The notes below the pieces were generated by a model. The model had not been told where the DNA came from, searched no databases, and saw only the letters and a program-made list of their open reading frames with translations. A DNA stretch of 64,000 nt. It comes from an uncultured Lachnospira sp. (GTDB lineage Bacteria > Bacillota > Clostridia > Lachnospirales > Lachnospiraceae). Below are positions 26,411 to 34,081 of this stretch, piece by piece. The stretch spans positions 1 through 64,000 of the forward strand of contig CAJUKN010000004.1 of NCBI GenBank assembly GCA_910587485.1. The letters run 5' to 3'. The stretch's first letter is position 1. Each line of letters begins with the position of its first letter. The translations under genes and the position numbers were made by a program.

Positions 26411-27090
26411 TATAAATTCCCTACTTGTTGTAGCATTTTGCGTTTCAAGGCACTTTTCTCTGCAAGCCTTTCATACTCTGCATGTTTTGCTTCTCTTGCT
26501 TTGCGTGCTTCAACAAATTCTGATGATGAAACAGTAATTCTTCCCTCAGAAACTACGCAGGCATGATTGATTTCTCCATTTTTATCAAAGGTTATTAGAA
26601 AGCCCTGATTTGCTTCTGTTCTATAATGCTTTGCAATAAAATTATCAACACGTTCCATAACTTGTTGTGCGAGTTCTGGATTATTCTGCATTTTTTCTTC
26701 CAATTCTGACGGTATAACGATAGATGTCTTACCAGCCATTGAATTGATTTTAGATTGTACCTTTGAATCCTGCATAGATGGTTGTGGTCCTGATGGCGTC
26801 CACTCCAAAACAGACTTATCTGCAGGTTCTACAAAATACGCATCCCAAGGATAATCATTACGCCCCCACAAACCATCATCAATTTTTGATGTATCCATCA
26901 CATTATAATAGGCTCCCGGATATCTTGATTTGAGCATTTCTTGAAAACTTGCACCCTCTGTTTTTTCTGCTGCTTTTGCAGCTGCAAGCTCTGAAAAACG
27001 AATACCTCCACTCTTACCCATCGTCATATTCTTGCGGTACTGCCCCGCCAGATAGAACTCTCCTAATTTATCTTTCACTTCAAAATCCAT
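26410..27090 (-). CDS. Conserved hypothetical protein
   Basis: A 226-residue soluble protein I do not recognise with certainty; it recalls the DUF6033-type proteins of Lachnospiraceae. It has no signal peptide or membrane segment. The middle contains IPSELEEKMQNNPELAQQVMERVDNFI, a helical segment, followed by strands including FLITFDKNGEINHACVVSEG, and the C-terminus is a long charged helix (EARKAREAKHAEYERLAEKSALKRK) that could form a coiled coil. The start ATG at 27090 follows AAAGGAGAAGTG. It appears monocistronic: a terminator lies downstream and a 450-base gap upstream. Confidence 0.7.
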   Translation of the reverse strand: MDFEVKDKLGEFYLAGQYRKNMTMGKSGGIRFSELAAAKAAEKTEGASFQEMLKSRYPGAYYNVMDTSKIDDGLWGRNDYPWDAYFVEPADKSVLEWTPSGPQPSMQDSKVQSKINSMAGKTSIVIPSELEEKMQNNPELAQQVMERVDNFIAKHYRTEANQGFLITFDKNGEINHACVVSEGRITVSSSEFVEARKAREAKHAEYERLAEKSALKRKMLQQVGNL

Positions 27091-27360
27091 CTTTCACTTC
27101 TCCTTTCATTTTTTATTATCATAAACCAAATCAATATGCTGTTATTTATTTTTATATCTTGCAAAAACATTCCCCAGAAGCTACTTATCTTTTTATATCG
27201 GCAGAAAATTTCCATTTTTATAATGTAAGGAACGAAACAGCTACTTTTTAGGCATGAAAGAAAAAACACCTTTATTTACAATAAAATTCATATAAAACAC
27301 CATCATTCCAGAATTGTATTATTCTTAAAAAAATTGTATAATAAATCATATATTTATTTT

Positions 27361-27455
27361 AACCTTATCAAAGAGGCTGTTTGCTTTTTAAGTAGAAGTT
27401 CGATTTACCTGTTTTGAGAAATTTAAGCTCCTGCCAAATAGCAATAAGATGATAA
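27361..27455. repeat. Repeat family E, copy 2, in a 450-base gene-free gap
   Basis: Bases 27091-27540 contain no credible gene. The repeat shares AACCTTATCA, the ACCTGTTTTGAGAAAT core and TAGCAATAAGAT with the copy at 26346. Past it, AAGCAG (about 27459) can pair with CTGCTT (about 27484). The rest is AT-rich with no clear promoter; the next gene has AAAGGA before its ATG. Confidence 0.55.
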
Positions 27456-27540
27456 GTAAGCAGCAAAAGAAATTGCAGCTATCTGCTTAACTTTATTTTT
27501 GTATTATTAATTTATAAATTTTATTTATGAAAGGATAACT

Positions 27541-28311
27541 ATGAACGAAGAAACTCTTATCAGGCGTAAAATTCTTGACAGTGCAACAAAAGCATATAAT
27601 CAAAATGTCTATACATATACAGGATTTCTAGGAATAAATGAACTTGCCATATACCACTCTATGGCAAAAGATTTATCTTTTATATCCAGTCGTTGTTTTG
27701 GCGGAACGGAAGCCTGCGAACGGCAAATGATACAATTTGGTTCAAAAGAAGAATTGGGTTACTCTGAAGAGTTCCCTATTGACACGATTAAAATTTCTCC
27801 TCTATCTCCTAAATTTGCAGAATCACTAGGACACAGAGATTATCTTGGAGCATTGATGAATACAGGAATTGAAAGAAGTCTTTTGGGCGATATTCTTATA
27901 AAAAATACGCACACATATCTATTTTGTGCAAAACATATTTCAGACTTTATTGAAAAAAATGTATTAACAATCAAGCATACAAATGTTATCTGCACCAATA
28001 TTACAAATAATATTGATGCAAGTGATATTGATATGATAAAACCAGAACGAAAAGAACTTGAACTGATTGCCGCTTCCCCTCGAATTGATGCAGTTGTAGC
28101 TAGTATTACAAAACTTTCACGCAGCAATGCATCTGAATTATTCCATTCAAAAAAAATATACATCAATGGCATATGCAATGAAAATAAAAGCTACCAACTA
28201 AAGTCTGGTGATATTCTTGTTATTCGTGGCACAGGTAAATTTATCTATCTTGGCTGTGGCAATGAAACCCGAAAAGGTAGAGTTTATGTACATTTAAAGC
28301 AATATATTTGA
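27541..28311 (+). CDS. YlmH-like S4 domain RNA-binding protein
   Basis: A 256-residue protein with the layout of YlmH: an N-terminal region with AIYHSMAKDLSFISSRCFGGTEACERQMIQFG, a middle domain containing ISPLSPKFAESLGHRDYLGALMNTGIERSLLGDILI (near residues 85-120), and a C-terminal S4 RNA-binding domain at about 182-245 (RIDAVVASITKLSRSNASELFHSKKIYINGI). YlmH family proteins bind stalled 50S subunits and nascent-chain tRNA in ribosome quality control (RqcP2). It is usually in the divisome ylm cluster; here it stands alone, with no ftsZ/sepF or divIVA nearby. Confidence 0.87.
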   Translation: MNEETLIRRKILDSATKAYNQNVYTYTGFLGINELAIYHSMAKDLSFISSRCFGGTEACERQMIQFGSKEELGYSEEFPIDTIKISPLSPKFAESLGHRDYLGALMNTGIERSLLGDILIKNTHTYLFCAKHISDFIEKNVLTIKHTNVICTNITNNIDASDIDMIKPERKELELIAASPRIDAVVASITKLSRSNASELFHSKKIYINGICNENKSYQLKSGDILVIRGTGKFIYLGCGNETRKGRVYVHLKQYI

Positions 28312-28382
28312 TGAAAAATCTTGTATCATCCAGTATGAACTAAACAATATGTTCCACTCTATCCTCATTTAATTTGCCTATA

Positions 28383-28820
28383 TCAATATTCTTCATCTTC
28401 TGCCTTTTCAGCAATATCATTGACAGGCTCCTTTAAACCTTCAATCACAATGTGATTCTTTTGTGCATAATCCCAAAGTGCTGCATGGATTGCTTCTTCA
28501 GCTAATAAAGAACAATGAACTTTTACAGGAGGAAGCCCATCTAATGCTTCCATTACAGCTTTATTGGTAACTTCTAATGCCTCCTGTATTGTTTTCCCTT
28601 TTACTAGTTCTGTTGCCATACTGCTTGTTGCTACTGCTGCACCACAACCAAATGTTTTAAATTTGACATCTCTAATAATTCCCTGCTTATCAATATCAAA
28701 ATACATTCGCATAATATCGCCACATTTTGCATTTCCAACTGTACCTACTCCACTAGGATTTTCTATTTCACCTACATTTCTTGGATTATTAAAATGGTCC
28801 ATCACTTTTTCACTATACAT
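28383..28820 (-). CDS. iscU: Fe-S cluster scaffold protein IscU/NifU
   Basis: A 145-residue scaffold on which iron-sulfur clusters are assembled from desulfurase-delivered sulfur. Its three cluster cysteines are C33 (NAKCGD, with the regulatory D35), C59 (TFGCGA) and C103 (VHCSLLA), all conserved. A short acidic tail follows. It lies 20 bases after the upstream cysteine desulfurase gene and forms an IscS-IscU pair. No hscA/hscB or ferredoxin genes accompany it. The clostridial NifS-NifU pair is the main Fe-S machinery in such organisms. Confidence 0.94.
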   Translation of the reverse strand: MYSEKVMDHFNNPRNVGEIENPSGVGTVGNAKCGDIMRMYFDIDKQGIIRDVKFKTFGCGAAVATSSMATELVKGKTIQEALEVTNKAVMEALDGLPPVKVHCSLLAEEAIHAALWDYAQKNHIVIEGLKEPVNDIAEKAEDEEY

Positions 28821-28840
28821 TTTACTGTTCTCCTATTTTT

Positions 28841-30028
28841 TTATATTTGTTTCTGTTCTTTTATAAAATCTTCATATAATGGAGACATTTTGCGGAGTTT
28901 CTCAACAATTCTTTTTAACTCCTCTACCACAAAATCAATTTCTTCTAAAGTATTTTCCTCTGACAACGTAATTCTTAATGAACCATGTGCAATCTCATGC
29001 GGAAGTCCAATGGCAAGAAGTACATGGGATGGGTCTAACGAACCTGATGTACATGCTGAACCACTAGAAGCACATATACCTAACTGGTCTAATAAAATCA
29101 ACAAGGACTCTCCCTCAATAAAACGAAAACAAAAATTTGCATTATTGGGCAGTCTATCTGTTTTATGCCCATTTAATCGAACATATGGAATTTCTGACAA
29201 AACCCTTTCAATCAAATGATTTCGTAAATCTATTTCTTTTATGGTTCTTTCTTTTATCGTTTCTCCTGCAATTTGTGCTGCCTTTCCAAATCCAACAATT
29301 CCTGGCACATTAGAAGTTCCTGCTCTTCTATTTCTCTCCTGCGCACCACCATGAATAAAAGAACCAACTTTTACACCTTTACGAATATATAAAATACCAA
29401 TTCCTTTTGGAGCATTAAATTTATGCCCACTGGCAGAAAGCATATCTATATTCATATTATCTACGTTAATTGGAATATGTCCATATGCCTGTACTGCATC
29501 CGTATGAAACAACACACCATTTTCATGTGCAATCTTTCCTATCTCTGCAATGGGTTGTATTGTCCCAATCTCATTATTTGCTGTCATAATAGAGATTAAA
29601 ATGGTATCTGAACGGATAGCAGCTTTTAGCTCTTCAAGGGATATTTTTCCCTCTTTATCCACATTAAGATAAGTCACTTCATAACCTTGTTTTTCCAGAT
29701 ATGTACAAGTATGCAAAATGGCATGATGTTCTATTTTACTGGTTATAATGTGCTTTCCTTTTGAAGAATATGTCTCTGCTACAGCCTTTAACGCCCAATT
29801 ATCTGATTCACTTCCTCCGCCTGTAAAATATATTTCTTCTGTTTTTGCTCCAATCAAACAAGCTGCCTGCTGTCTTGCGCCATCAACTGCTTTCTTGCTC
29901 TCCTCAGCAAAACGATATACTGCCGATGGGTTACTGTATATCTGCCTAAAAAAAGGAAGCATTGCTTTCAATACATCTTCACTTATTTGTGTAGTTGCTG
30001 CATTATCCAAATAAATTATTTTTTCCAT
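28841..30028 (-). CDS. Cysteine desulfurase of the NifS/IscS family, Fe-S type
   Basis: A 395-residue PLP enzyme delivering sulfur to the neighbouring scaffold. It begins LDNAATT, with histidine in KIEHHAI near 101, the PLP lysine 203 in SGHKFNAPKG and the persulfide cysteine 326 in ASSGSACTSGSLDPS. The long loop after the cysteine fits Fe-S-type NifS enzymes. GGAGG precedes the ATG at 30028; the frame reaching 30061 is not supported. It differs from the thiI-linked paralog at 7083-8273. A cysK gene lies 117 bases upstream, so cysteine synthesis and use are side by side. Confidence 0.94.
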   Translation of the reverse strand: MEKIIYLDNAATTQISEDVLKAMLPFFRQIYSNPSAVYRFAEESKKAVDGARQQAACLIGAKTEEIYFTGGGSESDNWALKAVAETYSSKGKHIITSKIEHHAILHTCTYLEKQGYEVTYLNVDKEGKISLEELKAAIRSDTILISIMTANNEIGTIQPIAEIGKIAHENGVLFHTDAVQAYGHIPINVDNMNIDMLSASGHKFNAPKGIGILYIRKGVKVGSFIHGGAQERNRRAGTSNVPGIVGFGKAAQIAGETIKERTIKEIDLRNHLIERVLSEIPYVRLNGHKTDRLPNNANFCFRFIEGESLLILLDQLGICASSGSACTSGSLDPSHVLLAIGLPHEIAHGSLRITLSEENTLEEIDFVVEELKRIVEKLRKMSPLYEDFIKEQKQI

Positions 30029-30100
30029 ATCGTATCCTCCATATTTCAAAGCACAACACAAGAATGCACAAAACCATTCACAAAAACCATTTTTTCAAAT

Positions 30101-30130
30101 CTTATTTGTGATGCTTTTGCGCAAATAAAT
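30101..30130. repeat. Hairpin repeat family C, upstream of the Fe-S desulfurase gene
   Basis: CTTATTTGTG, a short GCTTTTG loop and CGCAAATAA form a nine-pair stem, close in sequence to the element at 60497. It lies between the cysK stop and the desulfurase start, 73 bases before the latter, so it is not that gene's ribosome-binding site. Confidence 0.65.
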
Positions 30131-30145
30131 AACAACTTAGCCTGC

Positions 30146-31084
30146 TTAATTATTGTTAAATAATGGTGTAGATAAATATCGGTCTCCTGAATCTGGAAGC
30201 AATGCTACAATCGTTTTTCCTTTATTTTCTGGTCTATTTGCAAGAATCACTGCTGCCTTAAGTGCTGCACCTGAAGATATGCCTACAAGGATTCCCTCAC
30301 TAACAGCAAATGCTTTTCCTTCTGCAAATGCATCCTCATTTTCAATTGTAATAATCTCATCATACACATCTGTATTAAGCACATCCGGAACAAAGCCTGC
30401 CCCTATTCCTTGAATCTTATGCGCTCCCGGCGTTCCTTTTGACAAAACAGGACTTGCCGCTGGCTCAACAGCTACAATTTTCACATTTGGATTTTTTTCT
30501 TTTAAATATTCCCCAACACCTGTAATCGTTCCGCCTGTACCTACACCCGCAACAAAAATGTCAATCTTACCTTCTGTCTGCTCCCAAATCTCTGGTCCGG
30601 TTGTAGCCTTATGTACTGCCGAATTTGCTGGATTTACAAACTGTCCTAAAATAATTGCACCATCAATTTCCTTGGAAAGCTCTTCTGCTTTTGCAATCGC
30701 TCCTTTCATTCCCTTAGCACCCTCTGTAAGTACTAATTCTGCACCATATGCCTTTAAAAGATTTCTTCTCTCAACACTCATGGTATCTGGTAAAGTAAGG
30801 ATTGCTTTATATCCTTTCGCTGCTGTGACTGCTGCAAGACCAATTCCTGTATTTCCGCTTGTTGGCTCAATAATTGTTGCTCCCTCTTTTAACAAACCTT
30901 TTTTTTCTGCATCCTCAATCATAGCTAATGCAATACGGTCCTTTACAGAACCAGCAGGATTAAAATATTCCAACTTTGCAAGAATTGTCGTATCGGTTAC
31001 TCCCGCTTTCTTTGCATACCTACTCAATTTTAAGATTGGGGTTTTTCCTATCAATTCTAATGCACTTTCTTTAATTTGACTCAT
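30146..31084 (-). CDS. cysK: Cysteine synthase A (O-acetylserine sulfhydrylase)
   Basis: A 312-residue PLP enzyme forming cysteine from O-acetylserine and sulfide. The PLP lysine is Lys48 in GSVKDRIA, the substrate loop is TSGNTG (75-80), the glycine-rich phosphate site is GVGTGGTITG, and SGAALKAA and PDSGDRYLST close the sequence. These are canonical. The ATG at 31084 follows GGAGGG. A predicted promoter with a palindrome over its -35 region lies upstream, so regulation by sulfur is likely. It precedes the desulfurase-iscU pair on the same strand. A second, atypical paralog is at 47717-48643. Confidence 0.96.
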   Translation of the reverse strand: MSQIKESALELIGKTPILKLSRYAKKAGVTDTTILAKLEYFNPAGSVKDRIALAMIEDAEKKGLLKEGATIIEPTSGNTGIGLAAVTAAKGYKAILTLPDTMSVERRNLLKAYGAELVLTEGAKGMKGAIAKAEELSKEIDGAIILGQFVNPANSAVHKATTGPEIWEQTEGKIDIFVAGVGTGGTITGVGEYLKEKNPNVKIVAVEPAASPVLSKGTPGAHKIQGIGAGFVPDVLNTDVYDEIITIENEDAFAEGKAFAVSEGILVGISSGAALKAAVILANRPENKGKTIVALLPDSGDRYLSTPLFNNN

Positions 31085-31121
31085 AATGATTCCCTCCATT
31101 ACATTCCTATTTTAACTATTT

Positions 31122-31156
31122 ATTATACAAAACTTATTTCCTATTTTTCTAATAGG
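31122..31156 (-). promoter_or_regulatory. cysK promoter with a palindromic operator
   Basis: A perfect -10 TATAAT lies at 31127-31122 on the minus strand. The palindrome CCTATT-ttTct-AATAGG at 31140-31156 covers the position expected of the -35. An Rrf2-family repressor such as CymR or IscR would be the natural candidate, but this is inference. Confidence 0.55.
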
Positions 31157-31257
31157 TTTTGTATGTTTTATTCTATGTTTGACATTATACTTTTCCATAT
31201 TTATCTTGTCAATAGATTTTATGATGAAATTAGTAAGATTTTAACAATTATAAAATT

Positions 31258-31303
31258 ACATAAAATCAATGCCCGCAAAATTGAACGGGCATTGATTTTA
31301 TGT
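31258..31303. terminator. Strong terminator 3' of the HExxH protein gene
   Basis: A perfect 18-pair stem, from ACATAAAATC at 31258 through AATGCCCG, with its complement ending at 31303, and a ten-base loop. It lies 56 bases past the stop of the gene at 31359. Flanking T-rich bases are seen on the minus strand. Confidence 0.85.
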
Positions 31304-31358
31304 AACATAACTTATTAGAACTATTTTAAAAACAAAATTAGAACACAAAAATAAATGA

Positions 31359-31868
31359 TTAGACAGCATAATCAATATTTTTTCCTACCATTGCTTCATA
31401 ATCTGCACCTTTTTTATTTTTCATATAAGGATTAGACTCATCATACTTAATTGAAGTGGCTGTTGTTCCTCCTGCTGTATATGACCTGCCACACTCTGGG
31501 CAAATTGCTGTCTTTATAGATACCGATGCCTGTAAAACCTTTCCATTGCCTTTTTGTGCCTTATCATACGCATTATTTACATGTTCCTGCTCATGCGCTC
31601 TTACTGCTGCACTAGACGCTTCTGGCGAAACATGCGAAGCAGCCTTAAAGGAAACATTTTCATCAGAGCCATCTTTATATTTTCTACTAGCACATGTTGA
31701 ACACTCCACTGCACCAGCCCTTTTTAAAGAACGAATCTGTGCATTGCTTATGCCTTCTGTATTCCCTGACTTAATTGCTGAAATCATATCATTTCTGGAC
31801 ATATGATTATTTGAAACAGCACTTGAATATCCATAATTAAAACTATAATTACCTAAACCAACTGTCAT
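31359..31868 (-). CDS. Hypothetical protein with HExxH and two CxxC motifs (SprA-like)
   Basis: A 169-residue protein with a metallopeptidase-like HEQEH at residues 92-96 (VRAHEQEHVNNAYDKAQ), a CSTC pair (C56, C59) before it and a CPEC pair (C123, C126) after it. The motif surroundings resemble the SprA-related family of putative zinc proteins. The N-terminal 45 residues are Ser/Asn-rich with no signal peptide. The ATG at 31868 follows GAGGG; an upstream ATG lies on the ribosome-binding site and was rejected. Proteolytic activity is unproven: the third zinc ligand was not identified. The gene is separate from the hemerythrin gene by 39 bases and shares its direction. Confidence 0.7.
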   Translation of the reverse strand: MTVGLGNYSFNYGYSSAVSNNHMSRNDMISAIKSGNTEGISNAQIRSLKRAGAVECSTCASRKYKDGSDENVSFKAASHVSPEASSAAVRAHEQEHVNNAYDKAQKGNGKVLQASVSIKTAICPECGRSYTAGGTTATSIKYDESNPYMKNKKGADYEAMVGKNIDYAV

Positions 31869-31907
31869 ATTTTCCCTCATTATATAATTATTTCTATTTT
31901 TTCACAT

Positions 31908-32309
31908 TTATACTTGATTTAAAAATGCTGCAAGTTTTTTATCTTCTGTACGGATATGTGAAATCAACATACTAATATGTCCGTTTAATTTTCCTAATTC
32001 TACAATTGTTGGACCCGATGCTGATATGCTTGATGTAATTTGCTTAAGTGTCTGCTTATACTGTTCATGGAATGCTTTATGTGCTGTAAAGTTAGGATAG
32101 TTGTTTTTTTGTTGGAGTTTCTCTTCGTGTGAAAAATGCAGCTCTACGTAATTATTTAAAAATTTTATTGTTGCATCCATAGAAGTACGCCCTTCTCCCT
32201 TGCTGCAAGCTTCTAACAACTGATTTACAGCCTGTATCAACTCGCGATGCTCTTTGTCAATAATTGCATTTCCTGTCTCTAATTGCTTTGTAAATTCATA
32301 CTTATTCAT
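31908..32309 (-). CDS. Bacteriohemerythrin
   Basis: A 133-residue single-domain four-helix di-iron protein binding O2 reversibly. The expected ligands are visible: H21 (DKEHRE), H58 and E62 (HFSHEEKL), H77 and H81 (HKAFHEQY), and H118 with D123 (HIRTEDKKL). There is no methyl-accepting or GGDEF partner domain, so it is a stand-alone oxygen binder, plausibly for oxygen scavenging or sensing in an anaerobe. Two ATGs follow GGAGG; the second, at 32309, has better spacing. Its neighbours are the HExxH protein and DUF134 protein, all on the minus strand. Confidence 0.92.
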   Translation of the reverse strand: MNKYEFTKQLETGNAIIDKEHRELIQAVNQLLEACSKGEGRTSMDATIKFLNNYVELHFSHEEKLQQKNNYPNFTAHKAFHEQYKQTLKQITSSISASGPTIVELGKLNGHISMLISHIRTEDKKLAAFLNQV

Positions 32310-32328
32310 TAACATTTACCTCCATTTT

Positions 32329-32721
32329 CTATACAATGATGCTTATCTTTTCCACATTGCTATCCATGTCCTGATTATTGTCCATATCCTTTGCCTTGCT
32401 GCATTTTTTCCCACAACACGTCCATGCTGAACCATCACAGAGTGCATAATTTCCACCAGAAATAGATAATGTTTTCCCATTGACAATACAATCCGCAATC
32501 TTTGTCCTTGCCCTCTCATACATTTCTGTAATGGTAGTGCGGGAAATCCCCATTTGCTTGGCACACTGTTCATGTGTTCTCTTTTCATAATCAATCAGAC
32601 GAACAGCCTCAAATTCATCTACCATCAATACAACCTGCTCTGTATTCTTTATTCCATATGGAGAAAAGCTGTTATACTGAGGTTCAACACAAATTCTTCT
32701 GCATCGAATTGGTCTTGCCAT
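32329..32721 (-). CDS. DUF134 family DNA-binding protein
   Basis: A 130-residue protein of the DUF134 family. It begins MARPIRCRRICVEPQYNSFSPYG, continues with VVLMVDEFEAVRLIDYE and a sigma-like helix-turn-helix, THEQCAKQMGISRTTITEMYERARTKIADCIVNG (near residues 50-83). The C-terminal tail contains Cys pairs CGKKCSKAKD that could bind metal. These proteins are predicted transcription factors often near redox or metal genes. Its stop lies 20 bases before the bacteriohemerythrin start, so the three genes 32721-31359 may form one operon that it regulates; that is inference. Confidence 0.87.
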   Translation of the reverse strand: MARPIRCRRICVEPQYNSFSPYGIKNTEQVVLMVDEFEAVRLIDYEKRTHEQCAKQMGISRTTITEMYERARTKIADCIVNGKTLSISGGNYALCDGSAWTCCGKKCSKAKDMDNNQDMDSNVEKISIIV

Positions 32722-32908
32722 ATATTCGCCTCCATTTCCGACATATAACGATAATATTATAACTTAATCGTATATAAATTTCAAGATATTGTAAAATTTA
32801 TATTAGCATATTTTAACATTATTTTTCAAATAAATATATCTTTCATTTTTGGTATGTAAAAACCCACTGCCTTTCGGTAATGTAACAATATGGTTATTAA
32901 TGATAAAA

Positions 32909-32935
32909 AGGACAGTAACTCAAAAGTTACTGCCC
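32909..32935 (-). terminator. Terminator 3' of the S1-domain gene
   Basis: GGACAGTAACT pairs with AGTTACTGCCC over a four-base loop, followed on the minus strand by TTTTTATC. The 271-base gap to the next gene holds nothing else recognisable. Confidence 0.85.
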
Positions 32936-32992
32936 TTCTATACGCTTAATTACACATATTCATTTTTATAAAAAACGCATACTTAGCAAAAA

Positions 32993-34081
32993 TTATTCCT
33001 CAACAGCATCTTCTTCTTCAGCTTGTTTTTCATCATAAAGAAGTGCTTTCATACTCAAACTAATCTTCTTATCTGCTTCATTCATATCAACAACCTTTGC
33101 TTCAACTTCCTGTCCAACAGAAAGAACATCGGAAGGCTTATTAATATGTTCCTTTGAAATCTGAGAAACATGAAGCAATGCATCAATGCCGTCTTCAAGC
33201 TGAACAAATGCGCCAAAATCAGTCATTCTAGCAACAGTTCCCTTTACCACATTGCCAATAGCATACTTTACTGCAACATTATTCCATGGATTAAGGTCTG
33301 GATATTTTACACTTAACGCTATCTTCTCACCATTAATCTCCTTGATAAAGCACTTTACAGAATCCCCAATCTTATACATCTTCTTAGGATTCTCTGTTCT
33401 TCCCCATGACATCTCTGAGATGTGAAGAAGTCCATCTACTCCGCCTAAATCAATAAATGCGCCAAAATCTGTTACATTTTTAACGGTACCTTCAATAGTA
33501 TCGCCCTCTTTGATTCGGTCAAGAAGCTCTCTTCTTAACTTTTCCTTAACAGCAACAATAAGCTGTTTGCAATCACCAATAATTCTTCTCTTTTTAGGAT
33601 TATACTCTGTAATAATAAATGAGACATCCTTATTCATATATACCGATAAATCCTTGACAAATACATCTGAAACAAGGCTTGCTGGAATAAAGATTCTTGT
33701 CTCGTCAATAATAACGCCAAGTCCACCCTTCATTACTTGATTTACCTTCGCTGTGAGGACTGTTTGATTTTCAAAAGCCTCCTCAAGCTTCTTGCTTCCT
33801 TGCTCTGCAATAAGACCTTTCCTCGAAAGGATAACCTGTCCTTCGCCGTCGTTGAACTTACGTACTTTAGCCTGCATCTCATCGCCAACTTTAACAACAT
33901 CTCTTAAATCAATACCAAGTTGAGATGAGTAATCACTTCTTGATATAATACCATCGGCTTTATATCCGATGTTAAGAACAATCTGGTCTTCCTTAACATC
34001 GATAACAGTACCGTCTACGACCTCTCCTGTATGTATTTGCTTAATTGATTCCTCTAACATCTCTGCAAAATTCTCTGACAT
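32993..34081 (-). CDS. rpsA: Ribosomal protein S1-like RNA-binding protein
   Basis: A 362-residue protein with four S1 domains, at about residues 18-90, 105-170, 190-258 and 275-345; the third and fourth are closest to the consensus (VTDFGAFIDLGGVDGLLHISEMSW, MTDFGAFVQLEDGIDALLHVSQIS). It is shorter than the six-domain E. coli protein, as usual in Firmicutes. An acidic tail ends the protein. The ATG at 34081 lies ten bases after GAGGAGG, and its first 41 bases overlap the end of ispH in a different frame. In many relatives ispH and this gene are one fused reading frame, so here they are translationally coupled but separate. Confidence 0.92.
   Translation of the reverse strand: MSENFAEMLEESIKQIHTGEVVDGTVIDVKEDQIVLNIGYKADGIISRSDYSSQLGIDLRDVVKVGDEMQAKVRKFNDGEGQVILSRKGLIAEQGSKKLEEAFENQTVLTAKVNQVMKGGLGVIIDETRIFIPASLVSDVFVKDLSVYMNKDVSFIITEYNPKKRRIIGDCKQLIVAVKEKLRRELLDRIKEGDTIEGTVKNVTDFGAFIDLGGVDGLLHISEMSWGRTENPKKMYKIGDSVKCFIKEINGEKIALSVKYPDLNPWNNVAVKYAIGNVVKGTVARMTDFGAFVQLEDGIDALLHVSQISKEHINKPSDVLSVGQEVEAKVVDMNEADKKISLSMKALLYDEKQAEEEDAVEE

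Noticed and set aside
27075..27269. 64-residue ORF on the minus strand upstream of the 26410 gene
   Set aside because: It overlaps that gene's ribosome-binding site and start, has no site of its own and resembles translated AT-rich spacer.
31076..31318. 80-residue ORF on the plus strand
   Set aside because: It covers the cysK promoter and a strong terminator hairpin; composition is spacer-like.
31085..31358. T-box or SAM riboswitch before cysK
   Set aside because: No T-box or S-box core sequence was seen; a palindrome and -10 explain the region better.
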